A stretch of 64,000 nucleotides of DNA from Onchocerca volvulus. Its lineage: Eukaryota > Nematoda > Chromadorea > Rhabditida > Onchocercidae. The notes beneath the pieces were generated by a model that searched no databases, had not been told where the DNA came from, and worked only from the letters and a program-made list of their open reading frames with translations. The stretch is taken from NCBI GenBank assembly GCA_000499405.2, contig HG738138.1, positions 7,996,888-8,060,887 on the forward strand, in the 5' to 3' direction. A program made the translations under genes and the position numbers. Below are positions 38,401 to 49,735 of the stretch, in pieces (the stretch's first letter is position 1; each line of letters begins with the position of its first letter).

Positions 38401-41400
38401 CTTGAACTTTTTTTTTTTCCAGTGGTGCGGTTCTTCAAGACCAACTTATTGAGAGAGAAATGATAGAACAGAATAAACAGCAAGAAAAGAAATTCAAAAA
38501 TATTAAAGTGCGTACTGATCAAATTCGTAAAGATTATGAACAACGTCTAAGCAAAGCTGGCGCTTTTATAGCACAAACATATGGCCACGGTATGCTGTTT
38601 TTCTGGAGTTTTTTTTTTTTTTTTTTTTTTTTGATTTTACCCAAGTTTTCTGGATTAAATGTGAAAAGCTCTATTATCTCTTTTTAATGTCGAATTTTAG
38701 TCTGCAAATCTGTGGGGAAAGTTTTTTGTGTTATGACAGAGACAAATTTTGGTGAGAAAAGTTTTGTTGTTTAACGGAAATCAAATAATATCACGATTGC
38801 AGTTAATCACTTGGTTGTATTTCACATGGATTGAATATAGGTTAGATTGGATTGGAAGATATTGATTGAGTTGAGTGATTGTTGAGTTGATTGACTAAGT
38901 AATCACTAAGTAGCTACTGAGTGATTTTTGATTAATTACTGCGTAAAACTGATCACGTGACCACTAGAAGCTCCTTTTATATCGATATTCCTTAGTCTTG
39001 CATTAGGCGGTGACTTACAACATTCAGCAGTTAATATGATTTACAACTTTTTAGACAGTTCACACGCAAGCATTAATTCTTACAAAATTCCAGCAATTAA
39101 CATGATTTACAATCTTTTAGACAGTGCACACATAAACATTAATCCTTGCAGCATTCCAACAATTGATATGATTTACAACTTTTTAGACAATGCACGCAAG
39201 CTTTAGCAAATCGGTTTTTAGCAACATAAAGGAACAAAGGATGAGATAGGGCTGAATGATTCATTTGATTGAGGAATATTACAAATTTCTATTATACAAC
39301 ACATTGATTATTACATTAAACATTTCGATTATTTCATCATATTTATATTAAAAAATATCTCGGTTTTACCGACAAGATCTGCCAGTGCTGTGATTATCAG
39401 TTAAAGAACACAAATTTCGAATTGTAAGATCTGTTCTATTATATTTTTTTTTTTATTAAATAGTAGTTTCATCGCTTAAAAGATTTTTAAAAGTTTAGAA
39501 TTTTCGGAAATTTAGAATTATCAGCGGAAAGAATTTAAGGATGGATGGTAGAATTCCTATCTTTTTTTGCTGAAATTTTTGTTTTGTTTTCGAGAACTTA
39601 AATTGTTGTTCCAGGAGCAATTTCGACTTTCAGTTACTAATTTTAAGTAAAATTTTTTAACAATTTTGCAGAGTTTCCAGTTTAAGTTTCAGTCTGTCGT
39701 TTTTTTTTTTTTTTTTTCTTGTAGTCAAAATTAGATTTTTCAATTTTTCTTTGCATCTGAAGTTCACCAACTCCTCATTGTCTATATATTTGTTCATCAG
39801 AATCCTAATTTTTGGAGTTGAGTAAAACTTTGTATTTTGTTTACTAGAAGTTTGAAGAGTGACATAAAAATTTGGGAAAACATCATTCAGTAATTTTGGA
39901 GTTTTTGCAGTCTTCTTCGATTGCTGCCGCTGTTTTTTTTTGTTACTAACTTTGCAAATCCACTTATGTGAGAAAAGCATTTGGAACATACATGTCGTAT
40001 TTTTTGTTAGAGTATCAATCTTAACTTTTGAACTACATTTCATCTTTATATGTTTCTTCAAGTGTTTTATTCTTTACAAATTCACTGTTATTGTATTTGG
40101 TGTGTCCAAGAACTGAGGCGCATGAACGGGGCAATCCTGATCTTTGGTATAGGCTGAGCGACTCACATGAACATTCTGATTACCGAATGCTGGGTTTGTT
40201 TTGAAAAAAATCCCTTTGCAAACATAGCTTGTTTTTTGTTTGGATAATCATGCTTCCAACAACATATCTTTTTCACCTAAAATTCACAATGTTAACTTGT
40301 TTAACCAGTTCAATATCACTCCAGGTTTTTGATTTGAATAATACATCTATGAAAAATTATTCTCGGAGCAAATATTGGATCTTTTCATTCTTAGTATTTC
40401 TTGAATGTTTTTCTTGATCTGAATACTTTTGTCGATGTTGCATATTCTCATTATTAAACATTCTGGTAATATCCGGTTTTTCTTGAGTTTTTTGAAATGA
40501 AGAGAAGATGAAAGCACCAAGTTCAGAATCAGCAATTGACAAAAGTGATTACATAAAAGCTGTTGATGCGACAAAATTTCTTGACCTCATATTTTCAGCC
40601 AAAAGAGCCGGTGATTATTATATGTTCGAATATGATCCATCAGAGGATTCACTGGACAAACCAGTAGAAACATTTGTTCCAGAAGTAACACCAGGAGCTA
40701 GTGATTTTAACAAATTAGATCCTACTCAAGTTAGTTTGTCATGTATTGAAGTTTATCTTTCAAAAAAAAAAGACAAATCAAATAGAAAATACTAATATTT
40801 GCAGCTTTGTAAGTTCTGGACAATTATACCTTTTGATTCATATCGCATTCCTTATATTTTCTGGGCTCAGAGTGGCATGATTTCAGCTGATGCATACAGC
40901 TATGCAACGTGATCTTGATTTGGTCCAAACTTTGGTTGCTGTTCGTTCGGCTGAGCAAATTGAAAGTGATGAAGAAAAGCGTATGATCAAAGCTGTTTCC
41001 GACGAAATAAAATCACCACAACAAGAAACAACATTAATGGAATTATCAATCGATGAAGAATCGAAGTCTGGTATGTTCCTCCGCTAAATTCTAATACCCA
41101 TGAGGACGACTGCTGTTGGTAGAATGGGTTTCCAACAATCATCATTTTTTAAAATTTCTTCGAATTCTGCTACATCATCTTCTCTTGTGCAGTTCTATTG
41201 TACATAGTGAAATATTTGACAATCTCATATTGACTGTGTAGTACATCGAATTTTCTTTGTTCCATTCTGGTTGTAATTTTTTTTTGGAAAATTCTGATCT
41301 CAAGATTTTTAGAAAGACAAATTATAACAGGCTTACGTTTTGTACAGAAAATATTTATTTCTGCTCTCGGTTGGTTTGCCGCTTTTCTCAACCGTAGATC

Positions 41401-44400
41401 TCGTGAACATCGATATGTTGGTTTTGTTCTTGGGAAAGAAAAAGAGAAACTAAAAGAGAGGCTGAAACAGGTACCGGTTTTTGAAAAATTGCCACTTTAT
41501 TCTTAGTACACCTCAATAGACTTTTTGGACATCCTCTCTAAATCTTTGATTTTTCTTTTAAATTTGTCACAAGCATAAATTATTCGAAGGATTTCTCAGT
41601 TATCTGCTGAAGAACAATGCTTGGTAAGAGTTAGTTGGCTTTTGGCGAAACTATGAATAGTACTGTATTCACTGCTAGTGAGTTTGATTAAAAAATGAAC
41701 TCATAAATTACTTTTAATCTGGACTATTTGCTGTTTGCGAAAAATTAAAAACATGCTACAGAATAAATTTTGACGAAAAACGATCAATTCTTCAAGAACG
41801 GCTCCTGCAATCGCCAGGACAATCTCTTAACATGTTTTTTTCTTTTCTTTTTTTTCTGTTAGATGTTGAAGAAATTGTCCTGGCGATTGCTGGAGCCGTT
41901 CTGGAAGAATTGGTCGTTTTTCGTCAAAATTTATTCTGTAGCATGAACATATTACTGCTTGCTGTTGTGTTATGGTTAAGTCAGAACTGTAACTTGTTAG
42001 AAATGATAACTATAGTAATGCTCTTTCATGACTCATGAGTTTGTAAAAAACACATGAGCTGAGCTTCTGAAGTTTCGCTTTTGGAATATCCAGTAGGCTG
42101 CTCAAATATCGAATTTACTGTTAAAATCATTTAATCGTGATATGGATATAAATTCAAGAATTTATTTTGCTGATTGAAATTTTCGAATTCAGGAGATTCT
42201 GTTTAAATAGTTTAAGTTTTTAAGTTTTATGACTTGGATTTTTCGTAATAAATATATATATCGTTATTAAAGAAAGGGAAAAGCAAAAATTTTACCTACT
42301 TGCATGAACTGCTTGATGAAAGTTTTTTCAGCTTTTGCTATTTTTGGTCGATTTTTTGTGGAAGGTGTCGTTTTTTTTTTTTTTTTCTTTTTTTTTTTTA
42401 AATTATGAATTTCGTGAGTATTATTTTTAGCCACTGGTGGATGCCTCCAGATCAGTGCTTGACGTTCGACAGGAATTTAATCAACAAAATTTGTGTTGTG
42501 TTACAAGCGAAAAGGACATTGAACGGTTATTTTGATTTTTTATTGAGATTTTGCTTTTCACAGGAATTCTTCCAAGAACGTTTCAAGTTATGAAACCTTC
42601 AGTACTGTATATGATTTTAAATCTGTTCTTTTTTATATTTTCTATCATTTAAATCATTATTTAAAGACAAAGATCGATTTTTAGTTAATACAATTCAAAC
42701 GATAAATATTATAGAGAGCATTCAAGTTGCTTGATTTACTTTTGTTGTGTATAATTACATTACAATGCTGTGGATCGTCATTCGGTAGAGGATGACGTGG
42801 TTTGATGAGTCTTAACTCTCATTCCGTTGCGCCATAATCATTACATTGCTGTACATAACGAAGTTTCCTTTATACTAGCATAGAGGGTAAAACAGTCAGC
42901 AGATTACACATTATACTTAAGCTTTCAACTGGCTTCATATCATGGAAGTATGACTTTTATTTTAAGATTGGAAAATGAAGTGGAGAATCGTTGGCAACAG
43001 CGGAATGTGTTTTTACGCTTCCTAACTGCAGTTGGATATTGCATTGCTGCCCATACTGATGTCATTTGTTACCTTCTAGCCATAATCAACCATGCTCGAT
43101 GTGCTGGCATCATTTCATTACCGCTACCTCTTCTCGTTTTCCTTTGGGGTTCCTTAACAAATCCTCGTCCTACAGAAAGATTTTGGGTGATTTTTTTTTT
43201 TTTTTTTTTTTTATGATTCTGCTTTTCCAAGTCCGTCTGATTTCTTTAAATTCATGATTGCCTGGTTGTGTTGACATTTTATTCAAAGATAATTAAAATT
43301 TGGTGAAGCGAACTTTTAATTGTAATTTTCAGATTATAATGATAACTTATACAGAACTGGTAGTAATAATTAAATTTATTGCTCAGTTTGGTTTCTTCTC
43401 ATTTAACAGTACAGCGAATATCATCAAAGCTGCTAATTCCATTGATTACGTACCCGGAATTTTAGGCATTCGAAAGACGGATTATTATGCTTTCTGGGAT
43501 ATCGCCTTACTTGTTGGTATGTTTTAAATCCAGAGATTTTTTTTTTTTTTTGAAAAAAAAAGATTATTTAAATCGGCAGGATATTTCGATGAACATCCCA
43601 TTGTTTTCAGCACTTTTTTTTCATCGATATATGCTTCGAAGATTGGGTTTATGGAAGGAAACGGGTGATATGTTTAAATCATCTGTTCCTCTTGTGCAAA
43701 TAAGCAATCTTACTGATGCAAATTTGTTGAACATATCTCATACAAATGTATGTTTTCCGTATATGAAACATGGAAGTTATTTTTATTGTTTCTTAACAAT
43801 ACAAAATAAAACAAAGAACAGTTTCTCATTATATTCTTGTCACAGTTTTCACAAATTTTAGGATAATGTGGACATTGCGCCAATAGCAGGAGATGGTAAA
43901 TTCTATCAATTTGCTTTTCTTTTTTTTCCTGAATTGAAATTCACAAAATTTTAATTCTGAAAGTTTTCTTTGCTATCATCCCAGTTTGAAAGTTGCAGTT
44001 CCAGTACACGCTAAACGCATCAAATATTTCTTCAATATGCTTTTCAATCCACCAGTTCGATACATAAAAGATTTGTATCCATTCATGTTCTTGATGGATG
44101 TATTGTGTTTCTTCGTAGTATCCTTCGGTTTTTCTTCATTTGACTACGGCGGTACTGGAAGCGTTGTACGAGATATCAGCGTAATATTTTCGAGGATGTT
44201 TTTGAATTATTGATTTTTTTAGCATCCGCAGAATATTGGCAGAATCTGCAACTGAATGGTTATTTAATTTACTTTAATTTTTCAGTCGAATCGCGTTCCT
44301 ATAACTTTTGTAATGATGCTTATTGTAATATCGTTGATGATTATTGTCGATCGAGCTTTCTATCTTCGAAAAGCCGTAAAATGCAAATTTTTATATCAAT

Positions 44401-47400
44401 TAATCATTATTATTTTCCTCCATGTTTGGATTTTCTTCATTCTACCACAGATAACTTACAAGTCAGTTGATTAAACACTTTCAATTTGGTAACTTTAAAG
44501 TTTATTAACTCATGTCACGTCAGCTATATGCAGATTCTGTCAAGTTTCATAATCGTTATTGAAGTATTAATATCTAAATTCCATCAAAAAATTTTCAGTC
44601 CTTCTTGGCTGAACAAAACTGCGCAATTTTTGTACTTCATCAAATGCATGTATCTTTTAATTTCCGCCTGGCAAATTCGTAATGGATATCCGACATTATG
44701 TGCGGGTAATCTTATAACACATACCTATGGCTTGGCAAATATGATCTTTTTCAAATTGTAAGTTATTTTTATGATTAATCAGTTGAGAAATCATTCAAAC
44801 ATCAGTTCTTGATGATATTGTGACTGTATTGATCAGGTAGAAGCTCTCAATGCTTGCTATGAAGAATTTGATTCAATTCATTAGTTTGTTGGACGGTTGA
44901 GAGATTTGGACTTTTTAATCCTAATTGATCGTGTCTGTTTGGTTTGCTTAAAATTTCAGGAATAAGTCCTGCCATTTCTCTTTATTGCTCAAAGGTTACT
45001 ATATTTTGCATACCAAAATCGGATTTATAAGAGCTTTAGGAAGTGAAATTCTTGTCTCTTATTTTAATTGCAGCAAAATATTTTTTCAGATTTATGGCAG
45101 TTCCATTTCTGTTCGAATTACGTACAGCTATTGATTGGACTTGGACTGATACCTCTATGCCGTTATTTGATTTTTTTAACATGGAGAACTTTTATGCAAT
45201 TATTTACAATTTGAAATGTGCTAGGACTTATGAGAAGGTAAGTTGTTAGTGTTGTATAATATTTGCGTATGGATCTTACATAATTTTTTGTTTTATTTTC
45301 TGCCTTCATTCATTTTAGTTCGCCAAATATTCGCAAATTGTACTGATTTTTTGATGAATTTGAATAAATTTTCAGAATTTCCCGACTCCAAGAGGTGTGG
45401 CCAAAGGTGCTGTCATCAAATATTTAATGGGCTTGCCAGTAATTTTGGGTCTTATTCTTTTTATTTGGCTTCCTCTGCTTTCATTTTCGCTGCTCAATAG
45501 GATTGGTATTGTATTACCACCGAATAATGTTAAGCTGACCATTGGGATTGAAGGCTATCCCGTAAGATTTTGTCGTAACTATCATAAAGAAGAATGAGAT
45601 TTAATTCTAAGAATATGTTTTTCAATGAAGAATTAAAAGGAGAAAAAAATTACTGCATCCTTCATAGTTCAACATATACCGAACTATGAATTAGGGAATT
45701 AGGGTTGATCATTATTTTTATGAATTAGGAATAATTATTTGATTCGGTCATTTTATGATACTAAATAAACTTTAATTTCAGTCCATATTCACGATTGAAG
45801 CTCAGGGTATCGAATTGGAATTCTTGACTGATGCTGAATATTTCAAACTACAAAATGCTTTCTCTGAGCATTACGCTTCTTCGGATGCTGAATCAATATT
45901 AAGAGCGCGTCATGCTGTTGCATTTATCAGAGAATATAATCCGGAGAGCATCATGGTAAGCTATATTTAATTTGCATTTAATTTGCTTCACTCTTTTTAT
46001 GTCTTTGGTAAGTATCGATGCATGTAACAGAATGTTTATGTTTTGCTTTTTATATTGTGATCGTAATGTGTAGAACATAATTCATTCACAAGTCTATAAA
46101 AAGTTTAAGGAGAACAGGACGAATTCTTTATTGATGTATCATCTCACTTGTATTAGTTTTCACAGCAAATATATATATAAATATGAGAGATGATCAACTT
46201 AATTTCTCTCATGTACAAAATAATTCAAATCGTTGTTCCGAAAAAAACTGAGCAACTCGATGAAGGAAAATCATTCTAATCAATGACATATTTGCAAACA
46301 TCAGTAATAATCCTGAAATAAGTATTTGTAGTATGTTAATCTCATATCTGCGACCTTCTAATGCAGATATTTTGCAATCTCGATCGTTTGTAGCGAATGA
46401 GGGAAACTGCAAGAAATGATCACAGAATTTCGTTCCCGTCCTAAGGCTCTTAGATATGCACTTTTTAATGCTCTTTTTGATGATAAATAGCTTTTATTAG
46501 GCTAAAAATATTTCATCTGACTGTTTATGAAATAAGGCTTCAAGGACAATATATTTCTGGTGTGCTAGCATTCAGTATTATCGAATTCAAAGAATGTTGC
46601 ACTTAAAAATTCTAGGACTTTCAACAAATGATGGTAATTATATCACCATGACGCAAGACACGAATTTTTCATCGTGCAATGATTCCGTCTTCCAAATGTC
46701 GTTCACTTTCAGAGTATTTGCGAAGAATTCTAAAGTGCTAATGCATTATTGATAACTTTTCAAAACCACTTAGAGATAATTATCCCATTTTCTTGCTTAT
46801 CTATTTCTTGCTGAAATAGAATAAACAGTGGCAAGATTTAGTCAATAGCTTCGTTGATCTATCTTATTTCAAATACTTATCATGTAGTAATTCAGGCCTT
46901 AACTTTATCTAAATTTTGACTAAAATATTTAAGCCAGTGCTCAGTTTTATTGCAATATGTCTTTAGAATCTCATGAAAAGTTTATCGTAAAACTGTTTCA
47001 TTCCTATACTGATCATCAAAAATTTCCTGACTTTCTGATCGAAATGCTCAACAAAAGCACAAAAATTTATATTGCCTTGTTATAAATTTGTTGCATTTTG
47101 TTATGCCATCATAACATGCGTATAGCAGTTTGTTGAAATATTCAGTAATCTTATCAGCGGTATCTTTCATTTTTAGAAAAAACAGTCAGAAATACACAAT
47201 CACTTTGCTCTATAATATGCATTAGATAATATAAATAAAGTTGTAAAAAGAATTTATTACCATGTTTTACTTCATAAAACTGTATCAGTGACATTCTGAT
47301 TACAGCAAGATTTTATAAAAACTTACTGGATTTTGATTGTTAGGAAGTATGGTTTTTTTTTTTTTTTTTACTGCATTACCATGAAAATACGACAGAGTTG

Positions 47401-49735
47401 AAATTTCGTGGCTGTAAAAATACATAGAAGGGATGTATTTCTAACTCGTTCTCAGCTTTAAAGTTATCCTAAAGACGTTCTTTGCCGGATGTTACAGCTG
47501 GTCATTATAAGGAAGAAGTTATGAAAAGTAGGGCGAAGAACTACATTCAGGCTGGTCGCAAAAATCTTCCCACATCATACAGAAAACAATGTAATTTCAT
47601 CTTTAAACTGCAAAAATTTCTCCATTAATGACTTTTTGTTTGCCTCACCAAATTTTCGTCAAACCTTTGTTATTATGCAGTCTGAGTCTGAAGTCGATGG
47701 AATCATCTGAATGGCAAAGTGTGAATGCAGATCAAAGATACTTTCAGCTTCCTTCTTAGATGACATCTGGATGAAGTCTGCACTTTTTCAACCTTATCGT
47801 TCCTAACTTGAGAATAAGAGAAGCGAGCATGGCATTTTTATGAGTTTTTAATTTTTGGGATTTGTGTGTCAAGCAAAAAACTTCCATGTGCTTTTAGAAA
47901 GTGCGTTTCCGCCCTGAATCACACATTCCGTGGCTCATTTCAAGCGATGCATTAGTTGCTATGAAGTATGAACTCAAAGAAGGAACAAAAGTATTAAATG
48001 CTATCATCAAGTAATCTTTTGTAAATTTTTCTTTTTCTAGAAATTCCAGAATCGTAGGTTGTGGACTGTATTTTTTAATTTAAATAATTCGCGACAAATT
48101 TTATAATTGACGAAGAAACTTTTTGAAATATTCCATGAATGAAAAATGGAAAGTTAAATGGTTGATTCAGGTTGACTTGTTAACTTTTTTTTTAATTGCT
48201 TTTTCCCTGGATTTGAATTCTTAGATTTTTTTCGTGAAATACGTAATTCAATTTCATCCATCTTTCGCAGCTTTTTTTACTTTACCTCGGAGAAAAATAG
48301 TCTATTATATTTATTTATATTATAAAAATCTTTTTTCAAGGTTTACTTATGAACGCCCTAACAGTAAACATGCAGATTATCCTACGCAGCATTACTATAC
48401 ATTAACCATTCCACTACCAGTAAATTCCACAATACGTACCGAATTGGTCAAGATTGTAGATGGTCAGTACAACCATAGTGTAAGTTTTAACAGATCTTTT
48501 CAGCTCAGAAACAAAGATGTATATTGCTGTTCCTTTAATTACTCATCCTCATATTTTTGGAATTTCATAACAGATTATGTTTTTATGCAAATCTTAAGAT
48601 ATTGCTGGAAAATGCATGGCCACCATATGTAATTATGCCCAATGAAGGAAATGCGAAGCCGGCTTGGTCTTTACTGCATGTAATCAGTGGATCAAATCCC
48701 AAGTCTTGGGAAGCATTTTCCAATATATCCATGAAACTAAAAACCACTCCCACTGCGGTGAGTGTTTTATCTTTCAAAATCATTCCTTGTGTTTTAAAAA
48801 TCTTAAATGTAATCGAATGACTTGCAAATCAAAAAACATTACGAGAATTTAGGAAATGTGAAAAAGCGGGGTTTATTTCAGGAAAATAAGATATGGTGTG
48901 CAAGACTGATTGAGGACAACGAAACTACTGCCCTTACGCTACCACTCGAAGACATAAAATACGAGATTCGTCCGGAAAAATACCTACAGACGGTTGTATT
49001 CGTAGATCGTGTTTTTCCATCATTTGTCAGCAAATATGTCCAAGGGGGGTATGCAGTTTGAGTTGTTTTTGTTTTAGGAGACAGAGATTTTCAGCACAAA
49101 TTAAATCAGTTGTTTCTTAAACTGTTTTTCAATGCCAAGTATTAATATTCAGAGGACGGATCGCATCAAATCTGCAACATACTGAAAATGGAAATACTGG
49201 AAATGCAAACTGTCTGCATTGGTCACATATCATAGTAGCATGCTGTGTGCCTTTTGAAGTTTTTTCATTAATTAATTAACATTTTTTATTTTTCTGCACA
49301 TTTAAACAATCTTACTGTCAATTAATATACCGTTGATAAACCCCATAAATGCAAATCTTAATTTTGGTTTTTCAGTATTATCGCAATGTATCTAGCTGTA
49401 GTCATGCTGGTGGGACGTATAATACGTGGTCTTGTCATGAATGCCGGTATGGAAGTTATGATTTCAGAAATTCCGAATCCAGATCATTTACTTAAAATAT
49501 GTCTTGATATATATTTGGTTCGTGAAGCCAAAGATTTCATTTTGGAACAGGTATTGGTTATTGTGTTGATTATCGTGGTTAATATTACTTAAGAAATTCT
49601 CGAACTGTTATCAAAATCTACATTGCATTTGTTCTTAATAATATTTTTAAGGATTTATATGGCAAATTGATCTTTCTGTTCCGATCGCCTGAAAGCCTTA
49701 TCAAATGGACACGAAATAGAGTCAAAGTTGATTGA
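23115..49735 (+). CDS. pezo-1: PIEZO mechanosensitive cation channel, complete gene (~47 exons, ~2,395 codons)
   Basis: The gene runs from an ATG at 23115 ([20 protein letters not shown]) to TGA at 49735. Its exons are listed in four block entries. The product has dozens of membrane segments, a charged beam-like helix after about 60% of the length, and the hallmark PIEZO C-terminus: anchor, outer helix, extracellular cap, inner helix ([18 protein letters not shown]) and the ending [22 protein letters not shown] forms a trimeric, curved plasma-membrane channel that opens under membrane tension and passes cations including calcium. The length matches animal PIEZOs (about 2,400-2,550 aa). Phases agree at every exon junction except the one entering the exon near 40115-40193. 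Nematodes usually have a single PIEZO gene, so this should be the sole orthologue. Identification is essentially certain; a few donors (GTCGCT at 33290, GTCAGT) are non-ideal, and small cassette exons may be missed. Confidence 0.97.
25738..25823. repeat. Tandem 43-bp duplication abutting a pezo-1 exon
   Basis: Two copies (25738-25780 and 25781-25823) of a 43-bp unit starting CTTTCGGATATGTCTTTCTG differ only by a few bases. The second copy ends nine bases before the exon at 25833, so the duplication changes the sequence just upstream of that acceptor. Confidence 0.85.
29422..29451. repeat. T homopolymer (~30) in a pezo-1 intron
   Basis: About 30 T residues begin just after the donor of the exon ending at 29408. 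Similar coding-strand T tracts occur in other introns of the gene (for example about 38613-38632 and 43191-43212). Confidence 0.9.
32740..35641 (+). other. pezo-1: pezo-1 exons 16-23: central blade
   Basis: Exons: 32740-32867, 33158-33289, 33399-33533, 33681-33881, 34461-34662, 34951-35093, 35168-35289, 35395-35641. They follow a 2.0-kb intron (30714-32739) in which I see no exon. Exon 19 ends in a membrane-parallel stretch ([20 protein letters not shown]), a recurrent PIEZO blade motif. Exon 20 begins after a weak acceptor (TATCTTGAAG). Exon 23 has paired hydrophobic segments and [13 protein letters not shown], which resembles conserved PIEZO sequence before the beam. Confidence 0.88.
39015..39201. 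repeat. ~65-bp minisatellite, nearly three copies, in a pezo-1 intron
   Basis: Units at 39015-39079, 39080-39145 and 39146-39201 share ATGATTTACAA and TTTTTAGACA/TCTTTTAGACA with CACGCAAGC or a variant after them. The third copy is truncated. The repeat sits in the 38590-40114 intron. Confidence 0.85.
41752..41945. repeat. Long near-perfect inverted repeat in a pezo-1 intron
   Basis: The left arm 41752-41834 and right arm 41863-41945 are reverse complements over about 82 bp. I count three substitutions plus a small gap and one substitution near the loop. The loop is about 28 bp, mostly T/C. Transcribed with pezo-1 (intron 41471-42430), the RNA would fold into one long hairpin. The right arm is also open in one frame ([20 protein letters not shown]), but this is not part of the PIEZO protein: the flanking exons 41331-41470 and 42431-42525 join in phase and match PIEZO without it. 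Confidence 0.9.
43333..49735 (+). other. pezo-1: pezo-1 exons 33-47: last blade unit, anchor, cap and pore
   Basis: Exons: 43333-43516, 43611-43747, 43862-43895, 43999-44180, 44286-44461, 44599-44757, 45090-45237, 45376-45561, 45782-45955, 47898-48010, 48341-48479, 48599-48757, 48882-49048, 49376-49550, 49652-49735. Exons at 45090-45376 carry the anchor and outer helix ([51 protein letters not shown]). Exons 45782-48882 encode the extracellular cap ([15 protein letters not shown] to [19 protein letters not shown]). Exon 46 is the pore-lining inner helix and exon 47 the cytoplasmic C-terminus. The 34-bp exon at 43862 and the 1.9-kb intron 45956-47897 are notable. Confidence 0.92.

Larger units (their letters stand above)
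37953..43186 (+). other. pezo-1: pezo-1 exons 24-32: beam, cytosolic region and following blade
   Basis: Exons: 37953-38079, 38156-38318, 38423-38589, about 40115-40193 (left edge unresolved), 40503-40729, 40887-41070, 41331-41470, 42431-42525, 42967-43186. The exon at 38423 encodes a long charged helix ([20 protein letters not shown]) at the position of the PIEZO beam. The exon at 40503 has [17 protein letters not shown], matching the conserved acidic post-beam motif SGDY..FE. The next exons are largely cytosolic ([19 protein letters not shown]) and then return to membrane ([20 protein letters not shown]). Confidence 0.85.

Noticed and set aside
41863..42038. Open frame over the right arm of the intronic hairpin ([17 protein letters not shown]...)
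   Set aside because: Flanking pezo-1 exons join in phase and match PIEZO without it; no donor or conserved sequence supports an extra exon.
42770..42850. Possible tRNA-like stretch with short complementary segments
   Set aside because: No consistent acceptor stem, anticodon arm or GGTTCRANNCC B-box could be placed.
46209..46412. Leftward 67-codon frame inside the 1.9-kb pezo-1 intron
   Set aside because: No domain, no splice partners; insufficient for a nested gene.
49153..49290. Open stretch in the last-but-two pezo-1 intron that could follow an acceptor at 49152 ([16 protein letters not shown])
   Set aside because: It has no donor that restores the phase of the next exon, and PIEZO homology is continuous from 49048 to 49376 without it.
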